This document shows positions 21,954 through 63,470 of a stretch of 64,000 nucleotides of DNA, one piece after another. How positions within the stretch are numbered: the first letter of the stretch is position 1; every line of letters begins with the position of its first letter. The notes beneath the pieces are model-generated. The model was given only the letters and a program-made list of their open reading frames with translations, did no database searches and was not told where the DNA came from. The position numbers and the translations under genes are program-made. Source of the stretch: Dromiciops gliroides. Its lineage: Eukaryota; Chordata; Mammalia; Microbiotheria; Microbiotheriidae. Where the stretch lies: the NCBI RefSeq assembly GCF_019393635.1, contig NC_057863.1, positions 641,673,306 to 641,737,305 of the forward strand, in the 5' to 3' direction.

Positions 21954-21959
21954 AAGCTT

Positions 21960-22365
21960 TAAAATTAGCTCATCATGAACATTGTATACAGTAACAGCAA
22001 CACTGTGTGATAATCAACTGTGATAGATTTAACTCTTCTCAGCAATACAATGATCCAAGACAATTCCAAAGGACTCATGATGAAAAATGCTCTCCACATC
22101 CAGAAAAAAGAACTGTGGATGCAGAGTAAACCATTTTGTTTCTACTTTTTATCTTTTTTTGAGGTTTTCCCCTTGTGTTCTGATTCTTCTTTCACAACAT
22201 GACTAATGCAGAAATGTTTAATGTGATTGTACATATATAACCTATATCAGATTGCTTGCTGTTTGGGGGAGGGGGAAAATTTGGAACTAAATATCTTATA
22301 AAAACAAATGTTGAAAACTATCTTTACATGTCATTGGAAAATAAAATACTTTTATGATAAAAAAA
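21960..22365 (+). repeat. L1 LINE 3' end
   Basis: ACAGTAACAGCAACACTGTG through TTGAAAACTATCTTTACATG and AATAAAATAC, the same 3' UTR as the L1 at 40352-41784. Confidence 0.85.
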
Positions 22366-22460
22366 TAAAGTGAAGATTTAAATGAAAAAAAAATTAGTTC
22401 ATCATACACCTTTCACAGCTATGGATAAATGGTGAATTCTTTTTTTAAAAAGTATTTGAG

Positions 22461-22608
22461 AGGGGGGTGGCTAGGTGGCACAGTGGATAAAGCACCGGCC
22501 CTGGATTCAGGAGTACCTGAGTTCAAATCCGGCCTCAGACACTTGACACTTACTAGCCGTGTGACCCTGGGCAAGTCACTTAACCCCAATTGCCTCACTA
22601 TAAAAAAA
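22461..22608 (+). repeat. CORE-SINE with target-site duplication
   Basis: Flanked by AAAAAGTATTTGAGA-like copies (22446-22461 and about 22609-22623). Confidence 0.92.
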
Positions 22609-22815
22609 AAAAAAGTATTTGAGAATTCCTCCCCCTCCCTGAGAGCCATCCCATATAACAAACAGTATTTTTAAAGTCCCCCCCCCCAAAAAAAATCAGC
22701 ACAATCACTGAATATATCAAAAAATGTCTTACAACATGCAACTCTGGTCCTCCCAGCTCCACAGGCAGTTGGGAGTGTCCATCTCTTCTTTGGAGTCATG
22801 TTTGATCTTTATGAT

Positions 22816-23118
22816 TTGGGGCAGCTAGATGGCAAAGTGGATAGAGCAGTGGACCTGAAGTTGGGAGGATCTCAATTCAAATCTGACCTCGGACACTTAC
22901 TAGCTGTGTGACCCCGGACAAGATATGTAATAGCAATCACCTTAAACATCTTCAGCCATCTCCAGTCATCATGATACATATCTTGCCACTGGACCCAGGT
23001 GGCTCTGGAGCAGAGACTGAAGTTGGTGACCTTGAACAGCCCTCCCTCACTTAAATCCAATTAAGTCCCTTCCAGATTCATGGTTTTCTTTGAGAATGAA
23101 GGACCAAGAACAACAATC
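22816..23118 (+). repeat. Longer SINE with a second tail type
   Basis: A CORE-SINE head is followed by CCAGTCATCATGATACATAT, CCACTGGACCCAGGTGGCTC and TTCTTTGAGAATGAAGGACC. This tail resembles the Mar4-type marsupial SINE; the name is from memory. Confidence 0.65.
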
Positions 23119-23164
23119 TTTATAATTGGGGGGGGGGGTGAATTCTTTACCAAATAAGGGATAG

Positions 23165-23560
23165 GGGAAATTACCAAAAAAAAAAAAAGATAATTTTGCT
23201 CACTTGCAATTGAAAAGTCTTGCACGAACAAAATTAATGCGAGGAGGGTAAGGAGTGCTTAACTGTGGGGGAAAAAAATCTTTGTATCTGATATCTCTGA
23301 TGAAAGTTTCATACCCAAGGTACATGGAGATGTAACAGACCTGTCTAAGACCAAAAGCTATTCCAATAGAGAAGTGTCAGGGAAGCTAGGTGGCGCAGTG
23401 GATAAAGCACCAGCCCTGGATTCAGGAGGACCTGAGTTCAAATCCAGCCCCACACACTTGACACTAGCTGTGTGACCCTGGGCAAGTCACTTAACCTTCA
23501 TTGCCCCACAAAAACAAAACAAAACAAAAAAAAGAATGACCAAAGTAAGGGATGGTCAAT
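23165..23560 (+). repeat. L1 ORF2 fragment split by a CORE-SINE
   Basis: The L1 piece TGATATCTCTGATGAAAGTT..CCAATAGAGAAG stops at about 23376. It resumes as AATGACCAAAGTAAGG at 23534, after a complete plus-strand SINE (23378-23533). The intact L1 has the joined order at 40690-40760. Confidence 0.7.
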
Positions 23561-23789
23561 GTGAGGGGGCGGGGTGGTGAAGAGGCCATCACCCATATCA
23601 GGGTCTCACTTGGGCTATTTTAAATGTTATTTTACTTTAAGGGGGTGAGGACCCAGCCCACTGATTTTATCCTTGTGGAGACCTCCCAATATGGCGATTT
23701 CCTCCACAGATGCAATTAGCAACTCTTTAAGACACTTTAATAGCCTTAGCCTGAAGTACCTGCCTGGGAACATGGAGAGGGGATGGGAC

Positions 23790-24115
23790 TTGCCCAGGGT
23801 CACAAAGCCAGCCAGTTTAAAAAACAGGACTTGAATACAAGTCTTCCTGACTCAGAATTGAGCCCTCTAACACCACACCTGCTGGTTGTTTCAGTTGTTG
23901 TTGGTCAGTCATGTCTGACTCTCGATGACCCCATTTAAGGTTTCCTTGGCAAAGATACTGGAGCAAGTTGCCATTTCCTTCTCCAGCTCATTTTACAAAG
24001 GGGAGACTGAGGCAAACAGGGTTAAGTGACCTGCCCGGGGTCACCAAGGTAGTAGTGTCTGAGGCTGGATTTGAAATCTTTCCAGCTCCAGGCCTGGTGC
24101 ACTATGGTGCCCCCT
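23790..24115 (-). repeat. MIR remnant plus long CORE-SINE (Mar1-like)
   Basis: MIR in reverse at 23790-23875 (GACTTGCCCAGGGTCACAAA). Then a reverse long-tailed SINE at 23884-24115 with TTTCCTTGGCAAAGATACTG and TTGCCATTTCCTTCTCCAGC. Confidence 0.75.
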
Positions 24116-24583
24116 CGTGACCTGCATTTCAGCAGCTTTGTATTGAAATCTTCCAGCTATAAAATTATGACTAAGTTTGGCCCAAAAGAAGAGTTTGTAG
24201 AGTGGGGGACTATGGGTGTCAAACACTGAAGATGTTGGTGAGCTGGTTTGTTTTTTGTTTTTATTTTTCTTCTGATAAGGGATGGGCCTCTTGGGAGAGA
24301 AAGGTGATGGACGTAAGGACAAGAAATCAGCAAACACTGAGTAAGATGGGCCTCTAGTCTCTCCTCTTCAATACGCCTTCCAAACGAAGTGCAAAAAGGT
24401 TGTTCTGAAGGCCCGGGTCTAAGCGTGTCACTCTCCCTCAGGTCACAGGCCATCTCTGAGCGAGGGAAGACCAGCCTCCCCATTGGGCCAGGCAGGCTCA
24501 TTACTGCCGCTCCTGTCCTTCAGGGCAATCCATCCCATGCCCCCTTGCAAGAACCCAGGCAGCCTCCAAGGGATTCAGAGGCA

Positions 24584-24589
24584 TTTAAT
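24584..24589 (-). terminator. Possible TBCB poly(A) signal ATTAAA
   Basis: TTTAAT on the plus strand reads ATTAAA in TBCB sense, 208 bases past the stop. It is the nearest common signal variant; a second TTTATT lies near 24260. Confidence 0.45.
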
Positions 24590-24796
24590 TCACTTGTCTC
24601 ACAACCTCACAAGAGCCAAGGAGAAAATAAGATAAAAAATACAACTCAAGATAGGGAAGGGAAGAGGGGATATGCCACAGACATGGAAAAGGTGGGAGGG
24701 GCCCAGGCCAGAGGGTGGGAAGAAGGGGAGGCTGCATCCAAGGGGCCAACCCCAGCTCCAGTAGTGTTTGACCCCCCCACCCCCACCAGGGGGGGG

Positions 24797-27700
24797 TCAC
24801 ATCTCATCGTCAGCCAGTCCGTAATCCTCCTCTGGGAAGTCCCCCACGGTCACGGCATGTGGTTTGACAAAGGCGCCGTACTTGTCCTGGCACTCAAAGT
24901 ATCGCTTGCCATTCACGCTGTGGACGACAAAAGAGGCTGGCGAAGGTCAGGGGCCTGCTCTGACATGCTCATACCAACACACCTTCACCAGACAGACAGA
25001 CAGATAGGACACGGACACGGACACAGACACAGACACACACAGTCCCAGGGGTAGTGCCCAAGGGTCTCTCCTCACCTTCCATCATGCTTCCCCAGGGGTT
25101 CATCGTAGCGAATACCGACCCAGTAGCCAGGCTTGAAGTCCGTGAGTCCTGCCCAGAAGGAAAGGCTCAGTGAGCCCGCCCCTCCTGTGGCCCTGTCTCT
25201 CAAGCCCGTCAAGGTTTGCAGAACGCTGTCCTTACAAGAACCCTCAGGGACAGACCCACTCTGCAGACGGGCCAGTCCTGTCACCTCCCATGCTCTTCAT
25301 CTCCGGCCCTGCCGCTGAGGCCTCTTGTCACCCTTTGCTGGGATTACTGTCATGGCCCCTCAGTTGGGCCTCTTCTCTTTCTCGTCAATCACATCACACT
25401 GTAACCTTCCCTACTTGCTCATCTCCCAGGGCTCCTGTTACCTTTGGATCACATACTAAGGCCTCTGCTTATTGGCCCATACTCTAAGCTCCCTCTACAG
25501 CCTGTCACCTGTTAGCCCCTCCACCACCCATTCCCGACCTGTGTGACTCATACACACTGTTCATGCCTGGGTCATGCCACTTCCTCCTCCCCCCACCCCT
25601 CCTTGTTTATTTGCTAGAAGATCCAGCTCTCTGAGCCCCGCCCTAATTCCCAGCTGCTCCTGACATCTCCTTGAATACTGAACATGTTGTTTTCCCAGCC
25701 AGAATGGGAGCTCCTGATGGGCAGGCTCAGGGTCCTTTTGTCTTTGTACCCCCAAAATCTCCTGGGTGAAAGGCAGATACTTCATGAGTTCTCGATCCTC
25801 AGCCAAGGAGTCTAAGGCTCTGGGGGGAGTAACCTGCCACTGTGCCACAATGCCTGCTGACTCACCCACATACATGACAGTGCCCCGCTTGGTGGGCTGG
25901 CCTGCCGCCTGCACCTGGCAGCGGCTCCCCACCCCGATGGCCTGAGCCTGGACCTCCTCCTCCGCCAGTCGCTGGGCCGCCTCGGCCTCCCGCCGCTTCT
26001 GCTCCTCCTCATTGAATTTGCCCATCTTGCTGCGCTTCAGGAAGGAGCGTACGGAGTCTGGAGGCCAGGGGTTAAGGGGGTCACTGTCTCAAACTTAAAC
26101 CTCCCGATCCCCAGACCCCTCCAGCTCCCCTGCCCAAGACCGCTCCCCATCTCCATGCTCCAGGTCTGAATCTGCTCCACTCCTGAAACCCCCCCCCTTT
26201 GTGTCCTTCCCATTCACACCTTCTGCCCCCCCCCCCCAGGTTCTTCTCAGGCTCCTGTACCAGGTCTGCTTTCATAGGCTGACTGGGAGATCTCATACTT
26301 CTCCACCCGGGACAGGTCCTCATATTCGCCCAGACGGGCCCCACTCCGGTCAATGACCTGTGCGGAGATAGTGACTGAGGCGGGGCTCGGCCTGGAGCCA
26401 AGAGGGCTCAGGAAGGGCTGAGCACCCCCCACTCCATCTGCGAGGGGGCTTCCAACAAAGGTGCCATGCACACGGCCACAGCAGGGGATGGCGCCCAGGA
26501 GGGATGTCGGGCAGGCAGGAGCTTATGGGGAAGGTCCCAGAGGGCCTCGCCCTCACCCTAACTACCTGGATGACCCTGGGCAAGTCCCCCCCCCTGCCCA
26601 TTTCCCATCTATGAAATGAGAGCCCCAGCATCCTTAGGGGCAAGACCCAGAAGGTGGGTCCTGGGGCTGACTCAGCAGAGAGCACGGAAGAGCTGGGCAA
26701 CTGAGGGATGGCTGGAGGGGATGTCACAGGCAATGGCCACTGGGGCCACATTGGGCCCCAGGACAGGGAACGCCTCTCACGTGGATCCTGCAGCCGTCGT
26801 CCACGGGGTAGGAGCCCAAGAGCGCGTCATCCTGGTCCAGCTTCATGCAGAAGCGGTCATCAGCAGTGTACAGCTCCAGGTCCATGCAGGAGGCTGGGCT
26901 CCCCACGACCAGCTCCAGCTTACACTGGGGGGTGGGGGGGACACTCAATGAATCTGGGCCTGTCAGGGCTGGGAGCAGCCTTAGAAAGGCTCTGGCTTCA
27001 CCGCGCATTTTACAAATGAGGAAATGAAGGCCCACACGGGTCAGTCTTGTCCGGGGTCAAACAGCTAATAAATGAGGCCGCTGGGCAGATCTTAGGGGAG
27101 CTGGACCCCGCTACCCACAGGCTGTGTGTTCTCCTCTACCCGTGGCCCTTCAGCCCTTCCCCCTCCCTGGGCCCAGCCCCATTCTTGGACCCTCCTCTCC
27201 AGGCCCCATCCTCCCACTTTCTCTCTGTAGGTAGCACCTCCTAAGTGTCCCCTCCACAGGTGTCACCCCCTCAGAGCCACTGCACCCCCCTCCCCACCTC
27301 CCAGGGCTCTCTCTCCCTTCATCATCTCAGCTGAGAACTTTGTCTCATGAAAACACAGGGTCCTTCTCTGAAAGCTCCTTCTCCTTCTCTCTCCTCTGCC
27401 CTGTTGCCCTGCCTCAAGGCAGGTCGACAAGTATTCTTAGGCACCTACCATGGACCAGACACAAGCCTGATGGGGGAGACAGCATGCAAACTACCAGGCA
27501 CAGACAAGGCCATGAGAGCTGAGCACTAGAATTCAGAGGGCTTGGGAAAGGCTTCCTGAAGAAGGATGGATTTGAGCTGGGACCCAAGGAAGCCAAGAGG
27601 CAACAATGAGGGAGGAACAGCAAGGGCAAATGCCTGGAGGCTGGAGGGTCTTGTTCCAGGAATAGCAAAGAGGCCAATGTCACTGGATCCCAGAGTAAGG

Positions 27701-29838
27701 CATAAGAAGATTGGAAAAGGCAGAAGGGGCAGCCTCTGAACGGCTTTGAACAGCAAACGGGATTTTTTTATACAGGCTGTCCCAAAAGTCTTAGTTCAGT
27801 TTTAAGTTCTTGTACCAAGCCTTGTGGGACGCCCTTGTATTGAGCCTGAGGGTAACTGGGAGCTGATGCACTAATGTCTCTTGTATGACCCCCCTCTAGT
27901 TTGCAATCTTGATCCATTAGCTCCTTCCCTGCTGCCTACAAACATGACCACAGGCCCTCCCTTGATCCTCCCACATTCAGGGCCAAACTCTTGGAGAAGG
28001 ACTCCCTCTATCTCCCCTCCTCCTGCTCCATTATACAGACCCTCTTCCAGCTGGCTTTCTGCTTCATCATTCAACCCAAACTTCTCTCTCTAAAGTCTCT
28101 GGTGGCCACACCAAATGGTCTTTTCTAATTCTCATCCTTCTTGACCACTCTCCACTTTTTTTTCTTTTTTTTTTGCTGGGCAATGAGAGTTCATCTGAAT
28201 CAGGATTTGAACTCGGGTCCTCCTGAATCTAGGGCCGGTGCTTTATCTACTACGACACCTAGCTACCCCTTGCTCTCCACTCTTAACCCCTGTCTTCAAG
28301 GATCAGTGTCTGCCTCAGTCTTTCTCTGCTCCCCACCTCCTGCTCACGTGCCAGGGGACCCCCCAACTCTGTCATCTAGTTACCGCCTTCCCATGACCAC
28401 CCCCACCTCAGCCACCCACAGAGATGGTCGTTCCCTTGCTATGCCAGCACCACAAGTGATCCCCAATATGCTGTGTTCCCCCTCTCTCTCTACCCTGTAT
28501 CCTTCTGGCCCGGAGGGCTCTCCCAAACCATCCTCTCTTTCTTATCATGACCCGCTGAATTTGGCGACCCCTCGCCTCCCTTATCCTACTGAAGACCTTG
28601 CCCTAACTAGCCCTGGCCTTGGGGTCACTCCCTGCACTCACTGCTGTCACTCCAGCAGCTTCAGATAATCTAAACTGAGCCCTCGGCAAGGAAATCCATT
28701 TTCCATTCCTCCAAAGGAATTCACTCTCCCACACCTTTTTATCCTTCCTCAAACCTCTGCCCTCATTCTCTCAGCTGAGAACCTGGCCCCCTATTTGATA
28801 TAATAACTGAAGCCATTCGCCCGCGAGCTCTGTCCCCCTCACCTCCCATCACTCAGGGGCCTTCTGCCACTCTCGTCCCTTACTTATCTCAAATAAGGAG
28901 GCAGCCTTCCTCCTTACCAAAGCTCACCCCGGCCATGCAGAAGCAATCCCATTCTGTCTCAGCACCCCTAGCAGCGGGCCCCATCTCTATCCTCCCCACT
29001 AAGTCACTTATCTTCCCTCTGTCCACAGGCCTACACAGAAGCCCCTGTTTCTACCATCCTCAAAAACCCCTCATCAGATCCTTCCATTCCCAGAGGCTGT
29101 TGGCCCGTCTCTCCTCCCTTTTGTGGGGACAAGTGCCTCTTCTTGCTTTCCTGCATTTCGTTAACTCTTCGCACTCTGGCTTTGGACCTTATCACGGCAC
29201 AGAACTGCTCTCTCCAGTTACCAGCGATCTCCCCATTGACAAATCCAATGGCTTTTTTCTAGTCTTCCTCCTCCTTGACCTCTGCAGCCTTTGGCACTCT
29301 TCATCCCTCTCTCCTTGATCTGCTCTTCTCTCTAGGTTTTCAGCACACCTACCCCTCTTTCTCTCCTAGTTCTCTGACCTCTCGCACTGCTCCTGTTTCC
29401 TTTGCTGGCTCCTCCTCCAGATCCCGCCTCTGACCCCAGGTGTCCCCCAGGTTTCTGTTCTAGGCCTTCTTCTCTTCTCCCTCTATACTTGGTGATTTCA
29501 TCAGCTTCCAAGGATTTAATTTCCATCTTGGTGCTGATAATTCTTAGATCTATCTTCCATGCCCTAACTTCTCTGCTGACCTTCAAATCTCAAATCACCA
29601 GCTGTTGTTCGGATATCTCAAAGCAGATGTCCAGAAGACATCTTACACTCATATGTCCAAAAATAACCTCGTTATCTTTTCCCCAAACCCTCCTCTGCTC
29701 CTACCTTCCCTATTACCGTCGAGGGCAAAAATCCCTCCTAGACTGCAGGCTTCTAACCGAAGTCATCCCGGACTCCTCACTCTCTCTCACCCCCAACATC
29801 CAAGCTGTTACTGAGGCCTTTCACAGATTGTTGTTCAT

Positions 29839-29921
<83 letters not shown>

Positions 29922-31523
29922 CAGTTGGGGTTAAGTGACTTGCCCAGGGTCACACAGCTAGTAAGTGTTAAGTGTCTGAGGCTGGATTTGAACTCAGGTC
30001 CTCCTGAATCCAGGGCCGGTGCTCTATCCACTGCGCCACCTAGCTGCCCCCCATCCTTCGCTCTTGAGGAAGACCAATGATGTTAGCAGGGTGAGACTTG
30101 CCGATGAATTGGATTTAAGTGAGTCAGGGCTGTGCAAAGTCATCAGTCTCATGCTCTGGTCATTGGAGTCCAGGGGCAAGTCAGAGGTCAGGCAGGACAC
30201 CTGGTGATGGCCTGGAATGCAGCAGGAGACCTAGGCCTTTTTGACCTAAGGTCTTTCCCAGGTCTCAGTTTGTCTGAGGCAACACCCATTCACTGATTCA
30301 AGGCTAGATTAGAATTGAGGCAAAAGATGGCCTAGTTTGACTTCTCAAAAGACTCAATCTGGGAGGGGAAGATCCTCAGGGTTTCAGGCCAGAACAGAAA
30401 CAAGTGCTATCACTCAGAGCCATCAAAACCCAAGCAATGAGCAGTGAGGCTTGGGCTGGGACCTGTTATTGGTCAATCAGTGAGAGTCAATGTCATCTCG
30501 GCAGCATCTTGGGTCATACTCCCCTTTCCTCTGCTACTGCCCCCACCCCATTGGACTATTGCAGCTGCGGGGGGCGGGCTGCCTCAAGTCTCTCCCTACT
30601 CCACTCCATCCTCCATACAACCACCAAAACACAAGTACTTCCTCATCAGGCCCCCACCCTCCCCAATAAATTCTAAGGGTTCCCTATGGCCTCTAGGATC
30701 AAATGCAAACCGCTGTTCGGGTTCAAAGCCCTTCATCACCCGCCACATCCCACCCTTCCCGTCTTCTCATACCTTGCTCCCCCTATATGCATTTTTTGAC
30801 CCTGTGCCACCGGCCTGACCCTCCATTTCTCGGCTCAGGACATTCTCTCTGGTCCCACGCCTAGAACGTTCCCCTTCTTCCCCTCCCTGCAAAAAGTGGC
30901 CTCCCTAGGGGCAACTAGGTGGCGCAGTGGATAGAGCACTGGAGTCAGGAGGACCTGAGTTCAAATCCGGCTTCAGACACTTAACACTTACTAGCTGTGT
31001 GACCCTGGGCAAGTCACTTAACCCCAATTGCCTCACTTAAAAAAAAAAAAAGTGGCCTCCCTGGCTTCTTTTAAGTCCCAACCAAAACCCCACGTTATAC
31101 AGGATGCCCTCCCCACCCCCTTAATTTCAGTGCTTCCCCCTGCTAATTACTCCCTATTTATCCTGCATGTCTACGTCTATATCTATATCTAGTTTCTTGC
31201 TCTTAGGCTCCTTTAGACTGTAAGTCCCTTGAGGGCAGGAACTGTCTTTTGCTTCTTAGATGAGAGACATTTATTTACTGACGTAGTCCCCCAGACCCAT
31301 CTCATCCTCCACCGATCCCCCAAGAGGCCCCGCCCCTCCCATCTCCCCTTCCCCAGACCCATCTCCCCTTCCCCTGGCCCCGCCCCCCAGTCTTCTGCCG
31401 GGTCCGCACCTTGAACTCAGCCAGAGTGAGGCCTCGGTTGTATCGCTTCTCCGAACGGAAGCTGTTGAGGGAGCTGCTGATAAACACGGTAACCGTGGGC
31501 GCCGACACCCCGGCCAGATCCAT
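24797..31523 (-). CDS. TBCB: Tubulin-folding cofactor B
   Basis: Six coding exons on the minus strand: 31410-31523, 26781-26924, 26261-26357, 25866-26057, 25076-25148 and 24797-24917, with consistent phases, giving 246 residues (human 244). It acts with TBCE on alpha-tubulin folding and on breaking tubulin dimers. The N-terminal ubiquitin-like domain (about 1-90) holds [20 protein letters not shown] and [19 protein letters not shown] charged coiled coil with [19 protein letters not shown] lies near 135-155, and a CAP-Gly domain at about 161-230 contains [17 protein letters not shown]. The CAP-Gly signature is GKHDG here instead of GKNDG in human TBCB. The protein ends DDEM, an acidic DEI/M-type tail like human DEI. 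The ATG lies in a GC-rich first exon and matches the human start ([11 protein letters not shown] against MEVTGVSAPTV). Confidence 0.96.
25310..25560 (+). repeat. L2 LINE 3' fragment in a TBCB intron
   Basis: Weak L2 order: TTACTGTCATGGCCCC, CTGTTACCTTTGGATCACAT, CCTCTACAGCCTGTCACC. Heavily decayed. Confidence 0.4.
27770..27850. mobile_element. Possible mariner-type terminal fragment
   Basis: CAGGCTGTCCCAAAAGTCTTAG resembles the terminal inverted repeat of mariner-like DNA transposons. Only one end is visible and no transposase frame is near, so this is tentative. Confidence 0.35.
28157..28269 (-). repeat. CORE-SINE, internally deleted
   Basis: Reverse copy. The CORE between GCTGGGCAATGAGAGTT and ATCAGGATTTGAACTCGG is missing, leaving tail and tRNA-like head. 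Confidence 0.8.
29845..30050 (-). repeat. (TG)n joined to a reverse CORE-SINE
   Basis: About 75 bases of (TG)n (29845-29919) lead without a gap into the tail side of a complete reverse SINE (29920-30050). There is no A-tail left. Confidence 0.92.
30055..30330 (-). repeat. Second-type marsupial SINE
   Basis: In reverse it reads CACAGCCCTGACTCACTTAA, ATCCAATTCATCGGCAAG and ATCATTGGTCTTCCTC, similar to the tail of the element at 22816-23118. The family name is not certain. Confidence 0.55.
30906..31049 (+). repeat. CORE-SINE with 16-base target duplication
   Basis: Inserted into the L2. AAAAAGTGGCCTCCCT stands on both sides (about 30892 and 31048). Confidence 0.93.
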
Positions 31524-32660
31524 GATTGCGGAGGGCCTCCGGCCCCGGGTGCTCCTTCCCGGACGCCGCCTCCTCGCTCCCTTCAGGCCTCGCCGCCCGA
31601 AACCGCCGTCGCAGCCACTACTGCTACAGCTATAGCCACCGCTTCTGGAAGCTCCGCCCCGCCCCCTGCACCCCTCCGCTAGCCAATCCACTCCTTGAAC
31701 CACTTCACTCGGACCAATCGGGACCTTAGTCTCTCCTCGAACGACCGCCTCCTCGCGAGATCGTCCCTCCTTTCGCAGATAGTGAAGCTCATCCGGGTCC
31801 CCCGACGAGACTCAGCCAATCGGCCCTCCTCTTGCTCTAGCAGCGGAACCCGATCCACCAATGGGAACATAGTATTTACCGAGGGCCACGGCGGGCTGAA
31901 GTCAGCGAGAGGGACCTGGCAGAAGCTCGCCCCCTGAGTTGCAGGAAGCATGCGCAGGGCGTCCCTGCTCCGCTATGGCGCGGGGTGGAGCGTCAGGCAA
32001 AGAACGGCGCGCCTTCCATTCATCGTCCCCCAGCCCGGGAAGAGCTGGGATGGTCCCCTGGGGGCTGGTCCACGCCCCGGGAGGAGGAGTGGGCAGCACC
32101 CATCTGTTGCCTAGACTTCGGGGAATCCTATGGCTCCCTTCGGCCCGACCCACACTGCGTCCCCTCCTGGACCTTTAGGAGGCCTCAGTTTCCCCTTTTT
32201 GCCATGAGAGGGCTGGAGTTGACCTCTCTCTGGCTCGTGGCTCCCACTAGACGTGGTGGGTCCAGATTTCCCCGGGGGTGGGGTTGTCCTCCTTGCGGAG
32301 GCAGCCAGATTCCACAAAACACGGGTTCCCCGGAAGTAGAGACAGACATGGGACCCCATCCACATATTTGGGGCCCTACGGCCGGACCTACTCCCCACCC
32401 CGCGGCACCGTGATGATGGGTGACCACGATCAAGAGGGTCCCGAGAGGACCGGCCAGCCGTGGGCTTTGAGCTTTCCTAGCTGTAAAAGGAGGGAGTTGT
32501 GACAGATGACGTCCCAGGCAGCTCCAGAACGAAACGATCCCACGTGAGCGCTGGCCCCGCCCCCAAAGCTGTGGAGGGTGGAGCTTCACTCTGGACCTTC
32601 CCGCGACTCGTAGGTACGCCTGCGCAGTAGGACCCAGGCGCCTGACGGCTCGCCATCGCC

Positions 32661-32661
<1 letters not shown>
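31523..32661. promoter_or_regulatory. Divergent GC-rich promoter of TBCB and POLR2I
   Basis: The two start codons point away from each other, 1,138 bases apart, with CG-rich DNA at both ends. An NRF-1-like GCATGCGCAG lies at 31948-31957 on the TBCB side. On the POLR2I side there is CGCCTGCGCA at 32617-32626 and a CACGTG E-box at 32541-32546. The middle (about 31960-32500) shows no supported gene. Human TBCB and POLR2I are also head to head. Site function is inferred from motif match only. Confidence 0.65.
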
Positions 32662-33774
<1,113 letters not shown>

Positions 33775-33833
33775 CCCGCGATCGGCTGCCCCCCCCCACG
33801 CCTTCTCCCGCGCACGGTTTCCTAATATTTACT

Positions 33834-33839
33834 AATAAA
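33834..33839 (+). terminator. POLR2I poly(A) signal AATAAA
   Basis: AATAAA lies 59 bases past the POLR2I stop. Cleavage is expected near 33855, just inside the predicted OVOL3 3' UTR on the other strand. Confidence 0.85.
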
Positions 33840-33843
33840 GCGT

Positions 33844-33849
33844 TTTATT
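33844..33849 (-). terminator. OVOL3 poly(A) signal AATAAA
   Basis: TTTATT on the plus strand reads AATAAA toward lower coordinates, about 190 bases past the OVOL3 stop. It lies four bases from the opposite-strand POLR2I signal. Confidence 0.65.
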
Positions 33850-33889
33850 TTTGGCTTTGGGCGTCCAGGACGTTCTTTGGGGCGGGGCC

Positions 33890-37020
<3,131 letters not shown>

Positions 37021-37044
37021 CAGCAGCCACTCACATCAAAACTG

Positions 37045-37050
37045 TTTATT
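37045..37050 (-). terminator. WDR62 poly(A) signal AATAAA
   Basis: TTTATT on the plus strand reads AATAAA in WDR62 sense, 111 bases past the stop. The transcript should end near 37025, about 1.6 kb before the OVOL3 start. Confidence 0.75.
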
Positions 37051-37160
37051 TTCCAAAAAATAGACATTTTCTTAAAAGCAGCAGAGCAGAAAAGGAAAAG
37101 GTTCTCATGTCAGTGGTATGGCTCTTGACCCCCAGAAAGGGTAGTGGTGTCAGAGGATGC

Positions 37161-63470
<26,310 letters not shown>

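Larger units (their letters stand above)
20620..24560. other. Spacer between CAPNS1 and TBCB
   Basis: About 4 kb with no gene: L2, L1, MIR and SINE pieces listed separately, plus unlabelled AT-rich DNA at 21360-21800. An MIR-like remnant lies near 21690-21760. Confidence 0.6.
28275..31270 (+). repeat. L2 LINE with reverse-transcriptase remnant, in TBCB intron 1
   Basis: C/T-rich L2 body on the strand opposite TBCB. From 29402 it reads out L2-like reverse transcriptase pieces, [18 protein letters not shown] and [14 protein letters not shown]. The 3' part continues at 30440-30890 (TGGACTATTGCAGCTG; CTATGGCCTCTAGGATCAAA) and 31062-31260. Three later SINE insertions interrupt it (29920-30050, 30055-30330 and 30906-31049). 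Confidence 0.7.

Noticed and set aside
29777-30080. Cys-Val and His-Thr repeat frames
   Set aside because: Translation of a (TG)n microsatellite and the adjoining SINE.
31939-32413. Open frames between TBCB and POLR2I
   Set aside because: GC-rich promoter DNA stays open by chance; no splice sites, conserved residues or poly(A) signal support a third gene.
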